DNA from: an uncultured Clostridia bacterium
GTDB lineage: Bacteria > Bacillota > Clostridia > Peptostreptococcales > Anaerovoracaceae
Direction of reading: 5' to 3'
DNA length: 64,000 bases
Assembly: GCA_947302715.1 (NCBI GenBank)
Contig: CAMYVY010000010.1
Location: forward strand, 20,115 to 84,114
The notes under the pieces are model-generated. The model saw only the letters and a program-made list of their open reading frames with translations. It ran no database searches and was not told the origin of the DNA. Below are positions 16,869 through 25,028 of this stretch, piece after piece. The position numbers were made by a program, and so were the translations under genes. Within the stretch, counting starts at the first letter, position 1. Every line of letters starts with the position of its first letter.

Positions 16869-17990
16869 ATGACGAAATCAGCAAACAAAACCAAGAGGAG
16901 AGTGGCAGCGATACTTATGGCATTCATGATGATCGCTACTCTGGGGGCCTTTGGCTTTGCTCCAGCCTATGCCTATGAGGCGTTCGACACAGATACGCCG
17001 ATTACACTTACAGCGAGGTTTACGGGCGACGCAAGCAATGTTTCCGGAATAGCCCTCCGAGCATATAAGGTGGCTGACATGGACAACAATGCAGTGTTCA
17101 CAGTGGACAGCGCCTTCTCTGGCTATTCCGTAGACTTTAATGGAATCCAGGATCAAACAACATGGAGACGCGTCGGCGAGACGTTGGCTCAGTACATCGC
17201 ACGTGATAACGTAGCTGCTGACTATTCTGCAACCACGATAAACGGTGTGGCTGACTTTGGTGAAGTGGAACCAGGGCTTTACCTTGTAACAGGACCTGCG
17301 GCCTATACTGTTGGTCTCACGACATATTCTGTTAGCACGGCTATGGTTACGGCTCCACAGCTTAATGGAGATGCTTGGGTAAATGCAGTAGTATTTGGAC
17401 CTAAGTTTACTTCCGAGACTGAACCGGATAATCCACCACCACCAGATAATCCGCCACCAGACAATCCGCCACCACCACCAGAGGTTCCGGAAACTGCTGG
17501 TCTCAGAGTGATAAAGATTTGGGATGATGGTGCGACCGACAGCGTTACAGCTCCTGATGTTCGCCCGCAGTTCATTGAAATTGAGCTGGTATGCGACGGC
17601 GAGGTTATCGATACAGTTATCCTGAATGCGGCAAACGGTTGGCAGCATGAGTGGGTAATTGACCCGAACAAGACCTATGCAGTTACGGAGAAGAATGTTC
17701 CTACAGGATATACGGTGGCAATCGTAAAGGAAGGTTCGGACATTGCGGTTACGAATACTTACATTCCACCGGAAAATCCGCCTGAGGAACCACCTGATAC
17801 TCCACCGGATGTACCGACAACGCCGGGCGATAATCCACCGCCGCCAACCACACCTACACCACATACTCCGGAAGTACCAAGACTTCCACAGACCGGTGTT
17901 CCGTGGATTCCGGCAATCGTGCTCGGATGTGTAGGTATGCTCTTCGTGATAGCCGGTGGGCTTCGCAGAAGAAGCGCAGCAAATGCATAA
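16869..17990 (+). CDS. minor pilin / LPXTG surface protein with Cna-B domain and proline-rich linkers
   Basis: 373 residues. Signal peptide to about residue 32 (PAYA). N-terminal domain with ITLTARFTG and GEVEPGLYLVTG, similar to basal (FctB-like) pilins; a proline stalk of PPPPDNPPP repeats; one Cna-B domain (LRVIKIWDDGATDS ... YAVTEKNVPTGYTV); a second Pro-rich stalk; LPQTG, membrane helix and RRRS. Proline stalks are typical of wall-spanning anchor subunits, so it may tie the fibre to peptidoglycan. Start chosen at ATG 16869 because GGAGG ends 5 bases upstream. Confidence 0.88.
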   Translation: MTKSANKTKRRVAAILMAFMMIATLGAFGFAPAYAYEAFDTDTPITLTARFTGDASNVSGIALRAYKVADMDNNAVFTVDSAFSGYSVDFNGIQDQTTWRRVGETLAQYIARDNVAADYSATTINGVADFGEVEPGLYLVTGPAAYTVGLTTYSVSTAMVTAPQLNGDAWVNAVVFGPKFTSETEPDNPPPPDNPPPDNPPPPPEVPETAGLRVIKIWDDGATDSVTAPDVRPQFIEIELVCDGEVIDTVILNAANGWQHEWVIDPNKTYAVTEKNVPTGYTVAIVKEGSDIAVTNTYIPPENPPEEPPDTPPDVPTTPGDNPPPPTTPTPHTPEVPRLPQTGVPWIPAIVLGCVGMLFVIAGGLRRRSAANA

Positions 17991-18017
17991 ATATTGTTTT
18001 CTTAATTGACTACTTGG

Positions 18018-18046
18018 GACGGCTCACACGTGAGCCGTCTTTTTTA
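18018..18046 (+). terminator. intrinsic terminator after the minor pilin
   Basis: Stem gacggctca/tgagccgtc followed by TTTTTT. Confidence 0.92.
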
Positions 18047-18084
18047 GGGGATGGCAAGCTACTATAAAATCCATCTTTAGTGGC

Positions 18085-18114
18085 TTGACTGGATAGCGCT
18101 AAAGGGCGTAAAAT
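18085..18114 (+). promoter_or_regulatory. promoter of the second sortase gene (leaderless geometry)
   Basis: TTGACT (18085-18090), 18-bp spacer, TAAAAT (18109-18114). Only 6 bases separate the -10 from ATG 18121, so transcription should start at or beside the start codon. Confidence 0.65.
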
Positions 18115-18120
18115 AAAGGC

Positions 18121-18783
18121 ATGAAGGCGAGAAGTAGAAAAATACAGGGAAATATCTTAATAGTTATAGGTGTGGTGCTACTTGCAGCCGCTTTGTTTAT
18201 CGTTGCCAGAAACGTGAGGGACGATATGCAGGCCGGAAGCGCATCAGACCAAATGGCCTCTGAAATTCATGCAAATATCGGCGATAAACTTACGCCGGCC
18301 TATTCCCCCGGAGACATTGATTTAATTGACCTCCCGCCCTATGTAAAGTTCCCGGGTATGGAGCTTCCGGTCGGGAAGATAGATGGCATGGAATGTGTGG
18401 GGATTTTGCAGCTTCCCACGCTGGACAAGGAGTTTGCAATCATTTCAGAGCTTACCATGGACAACTTGGGATATGCGCCCTGTCGCTACCATGGAACGCC
18501 ATATATGAATAACCTGGTAATAGCGGCCCACAACTTCTATTCTCACTTTACGCAAATTCGTAATCTTGAGCAAGGAGATAAAGTTACATTTATAGATATG
18601 GACGGCAACGTCTTTGATTATACGGTTGAAATGAATGAGGTCCTCGACCCATACGAAGTAGACAAAATGATTAATAGTGAGTGGGACTTATCGCTTTTTA
18701 CCTGTACGTTTGACTCTGCCTCAAGATACACCGTGCGCTGCATGAGATCCGACAGCACTGCTACGGTTGTGACTCTTGAATAG
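18121..18783 (+). CDS. sortase family protein, membrane-anchored
   Basis: 220 residues. One N-terminal membrane helix (about 10-28), then a sortase fold with all three catalytic residues: His in VIAAHNFYSHF, Cys in LFTCTFDS and Arg in YTVRC. The N-x-x-S-H-F and TCTF signatures differ from the class C enzyme upstream, so it may be a housekeeping or base-anchoring sortase; the class is uncertain. No usable Shine-Dalgarno: AAAGG touches the ATG, and the promoter places the transcript start at the ATG itself. It follows the pilus operon terminator, so it is transcribed separately. Confidence 0.85.
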   Translation: MKARSRKIQGNILIVIGVVLLAAALFIVARNVRDDMQAGSASDQMASEIHANIGDKLTPAYSPGDIDLIDLPPYVKFPGMELPVGKIDGMECVGILQLPTLDKEFAIISELTMDNLGYAPCRYHGTPYMNNLVIAAHNFYSHFTQIRNLEQGDKVTFIDMDGNVFDYTVEMNEVLDPYEVDKMINSEWDLSLFTCTFDSASRYTVRCMRSDSTATVVTLE

Positions 18784-18825
18784 TAGGCGAAGATTAACTT
18801 AGGAAGATTTTTGAAGGAGGAGAAA

Positions 18826-19824
18826 ATGGCTAAGTGTAAAAATTGTGGAGCTGAGGTTTTGGATGGCGCATTGTTCTGCACGGAATGTGGTGAAGCGTTG
18901 GAAAACCCATTTGAGTCCGATGTAAAGCCGAGCACTAATCCTTTTGCAGAATTTGAAAATAATGTTCCTAAGCCGGAGTCCGCATCAACACTGGTGTTTG
19001 ATGATCCGGACTGGAAAAAGGCGGAGAAAATCGATGCACAGGCCGAGGCAGCGCAGGCTGTTGCGGATGAAGCAGCAAAGCAGGCAAGCCAGGTAGCCGA
19101 TGAGGCAGCAAAGCAGGCAAGCCAGGAAAGACCTTCTGTTGCTGAGGCTTTCGCTGCAGGTGCTGCTGGAACCGTAGGCACGGCATCCTCAAGTACCAGC
19201 GCAAGCGCAAATGACGATACCAACTGGCATGGACAAAGCAACTATGGAAAACCGCAGTATGATCCAAATGCGCGCCCGGAACCGCAACCCGAGCCGCAGA
19301 CATATCAGGCAAGCTATGGTGGACCAACGTATACTTACGATGAACCGCAGCAAGGAGGCTGGGGTTCTTCGAGCCAGCAATCGAGCCAGCAAGCCAGCTG
19401 GAGCGCGGCAGATGAAAAGGCTCAGCAGTCAGGCTGGGGCGCAAACAGCCAACAAAATCAACAGGCTAACTGGAATCCGACGCAGCAGTCCATCTACGCA
19501 GATGATTATCAGGATATGCCGCAGGGCAGCGACAAAGCTTGGGCGATAGCATCTTATTTCTGGGTAATTCTATGGCTTTTGGCCTTCTTCCTTGGACGTA
19601 GAGATGCAAATGGTCGCAGATCGAACTTCCTTACGCATCACCTTAATCAGTCCTTTGTACTGAATGTTGCATCAATTATAGTCGGTGCAATTACAAGGAT
19701 TACATCTGCAGCCGGCATTTTAAATCTCATAATCTTCGTTCTTGCAATTATGGGTATAGTTTATGCCGCAAAAGGCTCAACCAAGCCGCTTCCAATAGTC
19801 GGCGATCTGAAAGTCTTTAGATAG
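18826..19824 (+). CDS. zinc-ribbon membrane protein with Gln/Ala-rich linker, DUF4870-like tail
   Basis: 332 residues. N-terminal zinc ribbon (CKNCGAEVLDGALFCTECGE, residues 4-23), then about 200 residues of low-complexity sequence: Ala/Gln repeats (two copies of DEAAKQASQ), Pro-Gln-Glu runs and a Ser/Gln-rich stretch. The C-terminus has two or three membrane helices (YFWVILWLLAFFLG; NFLTHHLNQSFVLNVASIIVGAI) like DUF4870 proteins. Start chosen at ATG 18826 with AAGGAGGAG before it. Function unknown; a membrane-tethered scaffold or sensor is possible. The gene follows the sortase by 42 bp and ends at a strong terminator. Confidence 0.75.
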   Translation: MAKCKNCGAEVLDGALFCTECGEALENPFESDVKPSTNPFAEFENNVPKPESASTLVFDDPDWKKAEKIDAQAEAAQAVADEAAKQASQVADEAAKQASQERPSVAEAFAAGAAGTVGTASSSTSASANDDTNWHGQSNYGKPQYDPNARPEPQPEPQTYQASYGGPTYTYDEPQQGGWGSSSQQSSQQASWSAADEKAQQSGWGANSQQNQQANWNPTQQSIYADDYQDMPQGSDKAWAIASYFWVILWLLAFFLGRRDANGRRSNFLTHHLNQSFVLNVASIIVGAITRITSAAGILNLIIFVLAIMGIVYAAKGSTKPLPIVGDLKVFR

Positions 19825-19851
19825 CTGAGTAAAGAAAGCAATTGTAACACC

Positions 19852-19896
19852 GGGGGTGGATCCTTCGACGACAGTCGATAGGGACCCGCCCCTTTT
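19852..19896 (+). terminator. intrinsic terminator
   Basis: Long stem ggggtgg-atcc/ggga-cccgcccc with inner tcgac-gaca-gtcga, then TTTT. Confidence 0.85.
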
Positions 19897-19941
19897 GAGT
19901 ATCAGGGCGTGACAAATTCCCCGAAAAATGCCCATAAACTA

Positions 19942-19970
19942 CTGACAAGAGGGCTCAAAAATGATAAAAT
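19942..19970 (+). promoter_or_regulatory. putative prfA operon promoter
   Basis: CTGACA (19942-19947), 17-bp spacer, TAAAAT (19965-19970), 26 bp before ATG. Confidence 0.6.
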
Positions 19971-19996
19971 ACTAGTTTGGAAGAGAGGATAATACA

Positions 19997-21061
19997 ATGT
20001 TTGATAAACTTGATTTTATAACTGATAAATATAATGAAATGGCGCTAAAGGCATCGGACCCTGCAGTAATTGCCAACCAAAAGGAATGGCAAAAATGCGT
20101 GAAGGAAATGGGTGAAATGGAACCCATCGTCAAGAAATACGAAGAGTACAAAGCCGCCAAGCAGAGTCTGGCCGAAGCCAAGGAAATCGTCGAAAACGAA
20201 AGCGACGAAGAACTCCGCGACCTTGCTAAGATGGAAATCTCGGAGGCCGAGGAAAGCATCGATTCACTTACCGATGAACTGAAAATCTTGCTTCTCCCAA
20301 AAGACCCGAACGACGAGCGAAACGTAATACTTGAAGTTCGCGCAGGAACCGGCGGTGAGGAAGCTGCGCTGTTCGGTGGTGACCTCCTTAGGATGTATAC
20401 CCGATACGCAGAGCGTCATCGCTGGAAAACAGAGCTCATGGATGTTAATGACACCGGAATCGGAGGCATCAAGGAAGCCACGGTCATGATTAAGGGAAAG
20501 GGCGCATATTCCAGACTGAAATATGAAAGCGGCGTTCACCGTGTACAGCGTGTTCCGGAGACGGAATCCAGCGGAAGAATCCACACGTCTGCGGCAACGA
20601 TTGCTGTGCTTCCAGAGGTTGACGATGTTGAAGTAGACCTTGATCCCAACGACGTGAGAGTTGACGTTTACCGCGCATCCGGAAACGGCGGACAGTGCGT
20701 AAATACAACGGATTCAGCCGTTCGTCTAACTCATGAACCGACGGGCCTCGTAGTGACCTGCCAGGACGAAAAATCTCAAATCAAAAACAAAGAGAAGGCA
20801 TTCAAGGTGCTCCGCTCCAGGCTCTATGACCTGATGCTCCAAAAACAGCAAAGCGAAATATCTGCTGAGCGTAAAAGTCAAATCGGATCCGGCGACAGAT
20901 CTGAGAGAATCAGGACATACAATTTTCCACAGGGTCGCTGCACGGATCATAGAATCGGGATGACGCTCTACAAGCTCGACTCGATTCTTGATGGAGATAT
21001 AGATGAAATCATCGACGGCCTTATCACCAGCGACCAGGCGGAAAAGATGAAGGCATTTTAA
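19997..21061 (+). CDS. prfA: peptide chain release factor 1
   Basis: 354 residues, full length. Recognises UAA/UAG on the ribosome and triggers peptidyl-tRNA hydrolysis. The GGQ catalytic motif is present in the block [19 protein letters not shown] (the Gln is the methylation target), and the C-terminal [16 protein letters not shown] is characteristic. GAGAGGA site before ATG. First gene of a run with a tsaC-type gene 33 bp downstream, a common pairing in Bacillota. Confidence 0.97.
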   Translation: MFDKLDFITDKYNEMALKASDPAVIANQKEWQKCVKEMGEMEPIVKKYEEYKAAKQSLAEAKEIVENESDEELRDLAKMEISEAEESIDSLTDELKILLLPKDPNDERNVILEVRAGTGGEEAALFGGDLLRMYTRYAERHRWKTELMDVNDTGIGGIKEATVMIKGKGAYSRLKYESGVHRVQRVPETESSGRIHTSAATIAVLPEVDDVEVDLDPNDVRVDVYRASGNGGQCVNTTDSAVRLTHEPTGLVVTCQDEKSQIKNKEKAFKVLRSRLYDLMLQKQQSEISAERKSQIGSGDRSERIRTYNFPQGRCTDHRIGMTLYKLDSILDGDIDEIIDGLITSDQAEKMKAF

Positions 21062-21093
21062 GAAGGCGTTTTAGTAAATTAGGAAATATAAAG

Positions 21094-22137
21094 TTGCGTG
21101 ATAGAGAACATGTAATTAGAAATAACAATGCTTTCGGCATCCAGGAAGAAATAGCAACAAAGGTTTTGACGGACGGACCGGAGGATATAGAAAAGGCCGC
21201 GGAGATTATTCGCGGAGGAGGGCTTGTGGCATTTCCGACGGAGACGGTGTACGGCCTTGGTGCTGACGCACTGGATGTGCTTGCTGTATCCAAAATATAC
21301 AGGGCAAAGGGAAGGCCGTCGGACAATCCAATGATAGTTCATATCGCTGATAGGGGCATGCTTTCTGAACTTGCTGCTGAAGTGACGCCCGATATGGAAA
21401 AGCTTATGGACGCATTCTGGCCAGGCCCCATGACCATGATAGTAAAGAGACTACCGGTAGTTCCGGATGTGACGACGGGAGGTCTTGATACTGTTGGTGT
21501 GAGGTTCCCATCGAACCCGGTAGCTCAGGCCTTGATCAAAGCCGCCGGCTGCCCGATTGCTGCACCGAGCGCGAATCTTTCGGGTAAGCCAAGTCCGACG
21601 ACGTCAGCGCACGTGATTAATGACATGATGGGAAGAGTCGATGCGATAATCGAAAGCAGCGACTGCGAGCACGGAATCGAATCAACTGTAATCGACATGA
21701 CCGGGGTAATCCCGATTGTCCTGCGCCCGGGCGTAATCACAAGAACGATGATGAGCGAGGTCCTCGGGAAAAAAGTGAAACTCGATCCTGCGCTTAATGC
21801 GCGTGTGGGAGAAAACTTTCAACCAAGATCACCGGGGATGAAGTACAAGCATTACGCACCGCAGGCGGAGATGCGAATCTATGCAGGAGAAGAAGCAAAG
21901 GTTCGCGAGACCATAGAGTCCGAAGCATCAAAGCTCCGGGCCGCCGGCCAGACAGTGAAGGTGATTGCCTTCGATGATGAGGTTAGTGCAGCGCACGACC
22001 TGTTCGCACTTCTGAGAGCGGCCGACAAAGAAAATGTCGATGTGATTTTGGCGGCGGCCCTGCCTGAAGAAGGGCTGGGATTTTCGGTTATGAACCGCAT
22101 GCTTAAATCCGCCGGATATAACATAATAAATGTATAA
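21094..22137 (+). CDS. tsaC: L-threonylcarbamoyladenylate synthase (YrdC/Sua5 family)
   Basis: 347 residues. Makes threonylcarbamoyl-AMP from Thr, bicarbonate and ATP for t6A37 of ANN-decoding tRNAs. YrdC domain in the first 220 residues: GLVAFPTETVYGLGADA, KGRPSDNPMIVHI, WPGPMTMIVKR and APSANLSGKPSPT. The C-terminal Sua5 domain (SPGMKYKHYAPQAEMRIY onward) makes it the long form. The start is unclear: TTG 21094 has AGGA nine bases upstream, and no better-placed ATG exists before the YrdC domain. Confidence 0.93.
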   Translation: MRDREHVIRNNNAFGIQEEIATKVLTDGPEDIEKAAEIIRGGGLVAFPTETVYGLGADALDVLAVSKIYRAKGRPSDNPMIVHIADRGMLSELAAEVTPDMEKLMDAFWPGPMTMIVKRLPVVPDVTTGGLDTVGVRFPSNPVAQALIKAAGCPIAAPSANLSGKPSPTTSAHVINDMMGRVDAIIESSDCEHGIESTVIDMTGVIPIVLRPGVITRTMMSEVLGKKVKLDPALNARVGENFQPRSPGMKYKHYAPQAEMRIYAGEEAKVRETIESEASKLRAAGQTVKVIAFDDEVSAAHDLFALLRAADKENVDVILAAALPEEGLGFSVMNRMLKSAGYNIINV

Positions 22138-22192
22138 AATAAAAACCGCTGGACGCGACATAAGTAAAAATATATAACGAAGTGAGGAACAT

Positions 22193-22624
22193 ATGATAAT
22201 TGCACTTGCCGCCGACCACGGCGGATACGAACTAAAAAACGCAGTCAAGGAACATCTGAAAGAAAGAAAAATTAAAGTTGTCGACCTTGGAACCAATTCC
22301 GCTGATTCCGTGGACTATCCGGAATACGGAAAAGCATGTGCGGAAGCGGTTGCATCCGGAAAAGCTGACCTTGGTATCGTCTGCTGTGGAACCGGAATTG
22401 GAATATCCATAGCTGCCAACAAGGTGAAGGGAGTCCGCTGTGGACTTTGCACGTCGGTGGAAATGGCGACCTTGACAAAGCAGCACAACAACGCAAATAT
22501 GATTGCACTCGGTGGAAGAACGACAACGCCGGAGCTTGCAATGGAAATAGTCGACGCCTGGCTCGACACCGAGTTTGAGGGCGGGCGCCACCAAAGGCGT
22601 GTAGACATGCTGGACGCAATGTAG
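22193..22624 (+). CDS. rpiB: ribose-5-phosphate isomerase B
   Basis: 143 residues, usual size. Interconverts ribose-5-P and ribulose-5-P in the pentose phosphate pathway. Catalytic Cys in GIVCCGTGIGIS, the ADHGG phosphate-binding block at the N-terminus, and the C-terminal GGRHQRRVDML, all typical of RpiB/LacAB enzymes. GAAGTGAGG site upstream. The neighbouring upp suggests a role in ribose phosphate and PRPP-linked nucleotide salvage. Confidence 0.96.
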   Translation: MIIALAADHGGYELKNAVKEHLKERKIKVVDLGTNSADSVDYPEYGKACAEAVASGKADLGIVCCGTGIGISIAANKVKGVRCGLCTSVEMATLTKQHNNANMIALGGRTTTPELAMEIVDAWLDTEFEGGRHQRRVDMLDAM

Positions 22625-22733
22625 TTACACGCATCAAAGCTGACGATGTGAATAAAACGCTGTTAAAACGATACAAAGATGATTGATACGAGAATGACAC
22701 GAGCAGAAGCTTGTTAATGGAGAGGAGAGTAGA

Positions 22734-23363
22734 ATGGGAAAAGTATATGTATTTGACCATCCGCTGATTCAGCACAAGGTCACCAAGATGCGCAAAGCAA
22801 CAACTCCGGTGAAGGAATTCCGCGATCTTGCAAAAGAGGTGTCCTTGCTGATGGGATTTGAGGCAACTCGCGACCTCCCACTAAAGGAAATCGAAATAGA
22901 GACGCCGATTTGTAAAACCAAGGCAAACGTTCTTGATGGAGAGGATATCGCGATAATACCGATTCTGAGAGCAGGCCTCGGATTTGTCGACGGCATGCTG
23001 GAACTCGTTCCAACAGCGAAGGTTGGGCATATTGGCTTATACCGTGACCCTGAATCACATGTACCGGTGGAATACTATTGCAAGCTTCCCTCCGATCTTG
23101 ATAAGAGAGTTGTCTTTATTCTCGACCCGATGCTCGCAACCGGAGGAAGTGCAGTTGCTGCTGTTGACTTCATCAAGCAGCGCGGCGCCAAGGATATTCG
23201 ATTCCTTTGCCTGATAGCCGCACCGGAGGGCATCAAGGCGCTTTCCGAGGCACATCCGGATATCGACATTTACATCGCGGCAAAGGACGATAGTCTTAAT
23301 GAGAAAGCGTACATAGTTCCGGGCTTGGGTGATGCCGGAGACCGTTTGTTTGGAACCAAGTAA
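22734..23363 (+). CDS. upp: uracil phosphoribosyltransferase
   Basis: 209 residues, full length. Converts uracil and PRPP to UMP. Shows the [16 protein letters not shown]-terminus, [16 protein letters not shown], the PRPP loop [18 protein letters not shown] and the C-terminal [24 protein letters not shown] lies 5-10 bases before ATG. Confidence 0.97.
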   Translation: MGKVYVFDHPLIQHKVTKMRKATTPVKEFRDLAKEVSLLMGFEATRDLPLKEIEIETPICKTKANVLDGEDIAIIPILRAGLGFVDGMLELVPTAKVGHIGLYRDPESHVPVEYYCKLPSDLDKRVVFILDPMLATGGSAVAAVDFIKQRGAKDIRFLCLIAAPEGIKALSEAHPDIDIYIAAKDDSLNEKAYIVPGLGDAGDRLFGTK

Positions 23364-23377
23364 GTTGATACAGTGCA

Positions 23378-23464
23378 GGCAGATAACCAACGGCAGATAA
23401 CCAACGATAGCAAAACCAACGGTATAAAACTAACGGGAGTAATGCCAACGGCAGCAAAACCAAC
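23378..23464. repeat. degenerate 14-15 bp tandem repeat between upp and tyrS
   Basis: Six units on the theme ggcag(c/a)taaaaccaac; the first two (23378-23391, 23392-23405) are identical. The rest of this 200-bp gap holds a hairpin cgaattgcgg-gca-ccgcattcg just before the tyrS ribosome site. No T-box specifier or AGGGTGG core is seen. Confidence 0.75.
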
Positions 23465-23564
23465 GGCAGCATGACTGCTGTTAAAATAGTTAAGTAAACG
23501 CTGGGCGCCAGCGAGTTTGAAATAGCGAATTGCGGGCACCGCATTCGAAGAGGAGTAATAGAAA

Positions 23565-24908
23565 GTGAAGAACCTAATACCTGACAGTGTGAGTAAGCAC
23601 GACAATGTGTATGACGTGCTGAAGGAACGTGGCTTTATTGAACAATCTACAAACGAAGAAGAAGTTCGCAAACTTCTACAGAACGAGAAAGTTAAATTCT
23701 ACATCGGATTCGATCCGACCGCTGATTGCCTCCACGTAGGGCATTTCATGCAAGTCATCATCATGATGTATATGCAGAAATTTGGTCATACCCCGGTGGT
23801 GCTACTGGGCGGCGGAACCGGAATGGTCGGCGACCCATCCGGGAGAACCGACATGCGTCAGTTGATGGATGTTGAAACCATCGACTACAACTGTGCGCAG
23901 TTTAAAAAGCTCTTTGAGCGATTTATCGAATTCGATGACGATTGGAAATACGAAGGCAACGGCGGTGTCTACGAACCGGGTCACCAAAACAAGGAACCGG
24001 AACCCGGAAAGGCAGTCTCCGTAAACAATGGCGAATGGATTCGTCCGCTCAAATGGATTGAATTCGTAAGAGAAATCGGATCACAATTTAATGTAAACAC
24101 CATGCTTCGCTCAGAAGCATTCAAGCAGAGAATGGCGAGAGAAACCGGACTCACATTCTTTGAATTCAGCTACATGCTTATGCAGAGCTACGACTTCATG
24201 GTAATGGCTCGTGACTTTGATGTAAAAATTCAATTTGGCGGAGACGACCAGTGGTCCAACATCATCGGTGGAGTCGACCTAACCAGAAAGCTTCTGAAGA
24301 AAGAAGTTTACGGCATGACCTTCTCACTCCTCACGACGAGTGAAGGAAAGAAGATGGGTAAAACTCAGAAGGGCGCACTCTGGCTCGATGCTGATCGCGT
24401 AAGCCCATACGAGTTCTTCCAGTACTGGAGAAACGTTGGCGATGCTGATGTGAACAAATGCCTCCGCATGCTGACTTTCCTCCCGATGGAAGAGGTTGAA
24501 AGACTTTCTGCACTTGAAGGAGCGGAGATAAACCAGGCGAAGGAAATCCTTGCTTTCGAAATCACCAAGCTCGTTCACGGTGAAGAAGAAGCGACGAAGG
24601 CTCTCGAAGCATCAAGGTCTGCATTCGGTGGCGGTGCAGCAGGAGCAGCATCCGCTGATATTCCGACGACAGAGATGGCCGCTGCTGATTTTGATGGAGA
24701 AGGAAAGGGCTTGATAAGCTTGCTCGCCGAGCTTAAACTCGCGGAATCCAACGGCGATGCTCGTCGCACAATTGAGCAGGGCGGAGTGTCCTTAAACGGA
24801 GAAAAGGTAACCGACTCGAAGAAATTCATAACAGATGCTGACTTTAAGGACGGTACGCTCCTCCTCCAGAAGGGAAAGAAGAAATTCCATAAGATTGTGA
24901 TTAAGTAA
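23565..24908 (+). CDS. tyrS: tyrosyl-tRNA synthetase
   Basis: 447 residues. Class I synthetase that charges tRNA-Tyr. HIGH-type motif HVGH (residues 57-60), KMSKS-type motif KKMGKT, tyrosine-site region YMLMQSYDFMVM and QFGGDDQWSN. C-terminal S4-like RNA-binding domain (RRTIEQGGVSLNGEKV). An Asp/Gly-rich segment (about 125-150) and an Ala-rich stretch (about 345-360) are extra to compact TyrRS proteins. Start is GTG at 23565 with GAGGAG 8 bases upstream. Confidence 0.96.
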   Translation: MKNLIPDSVSKHDNVYDVLKERGFIEQSTNEEEVRKLLQNEKVKFYIGFDPTADCLHVGHFMQVIIMMYMQKFGHTPVVLLGGGTGMVGDPSGRTDMRQLMDVETIDYNCAQFKKLFERFIEFDDDWKYEGNGGVYEPGHQNKEPEPGKAVSVNNGEWIRPLKWIEFVREIGSQFNVNTMLRSEAFKQRMARETGLTFFEFSYMLMQSYDFMVMARDFDVKIQFGGDDQWSNIIGGVDLTRKLLKKEVYGMTFSLLTTSEGKKMGKTQKGALWLDADRVSPYEFFQYWRNVGDADVNKCLRMLTFLPMEEVERLSALEGAEINQAKEILAFEITKLVHGEEEATKALEASRSAFGGGAAGAASADIPTTEMAAADFDGEGKGLISLLAELKLAESNGDARRTIEQGGVSLNGEKVTDSKKFITDADFKDGTLLLQKGKKKFHKIVIK

Positions 24909-24913
24909 ATGCT

Positions 24914-24995
24914 GAAACCGGCGACACTGTTTGAAATGAACGGTGACGAAACCGGCGACACTGTTGAATTCAGACAGTACTGAAACCGGCGACAC
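24914..24995. repeat. 34-bp tandem repeat between tyrS and the acyl-CoA synthetase gene
   Basis: The core gaaaccggcgacac recurs at 24914, 24948 and 24982, exactly 34 bp apart, with variable filler. Related ccggcga and ccgacactg strings occur inside the next two genes. Confidence 0.85.
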
Positions 24996-25028
24996 AAATA
25001 AAAAGATAAGTAGTGTGATATATAATAA

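Noticed and set aside
23465..23564. T-box leader for tyrS
   Set aside because: A hairpin with gcgggcaccgc is present, but the AGGGTGGWACCGCG core, specifier loop and terminator are not.
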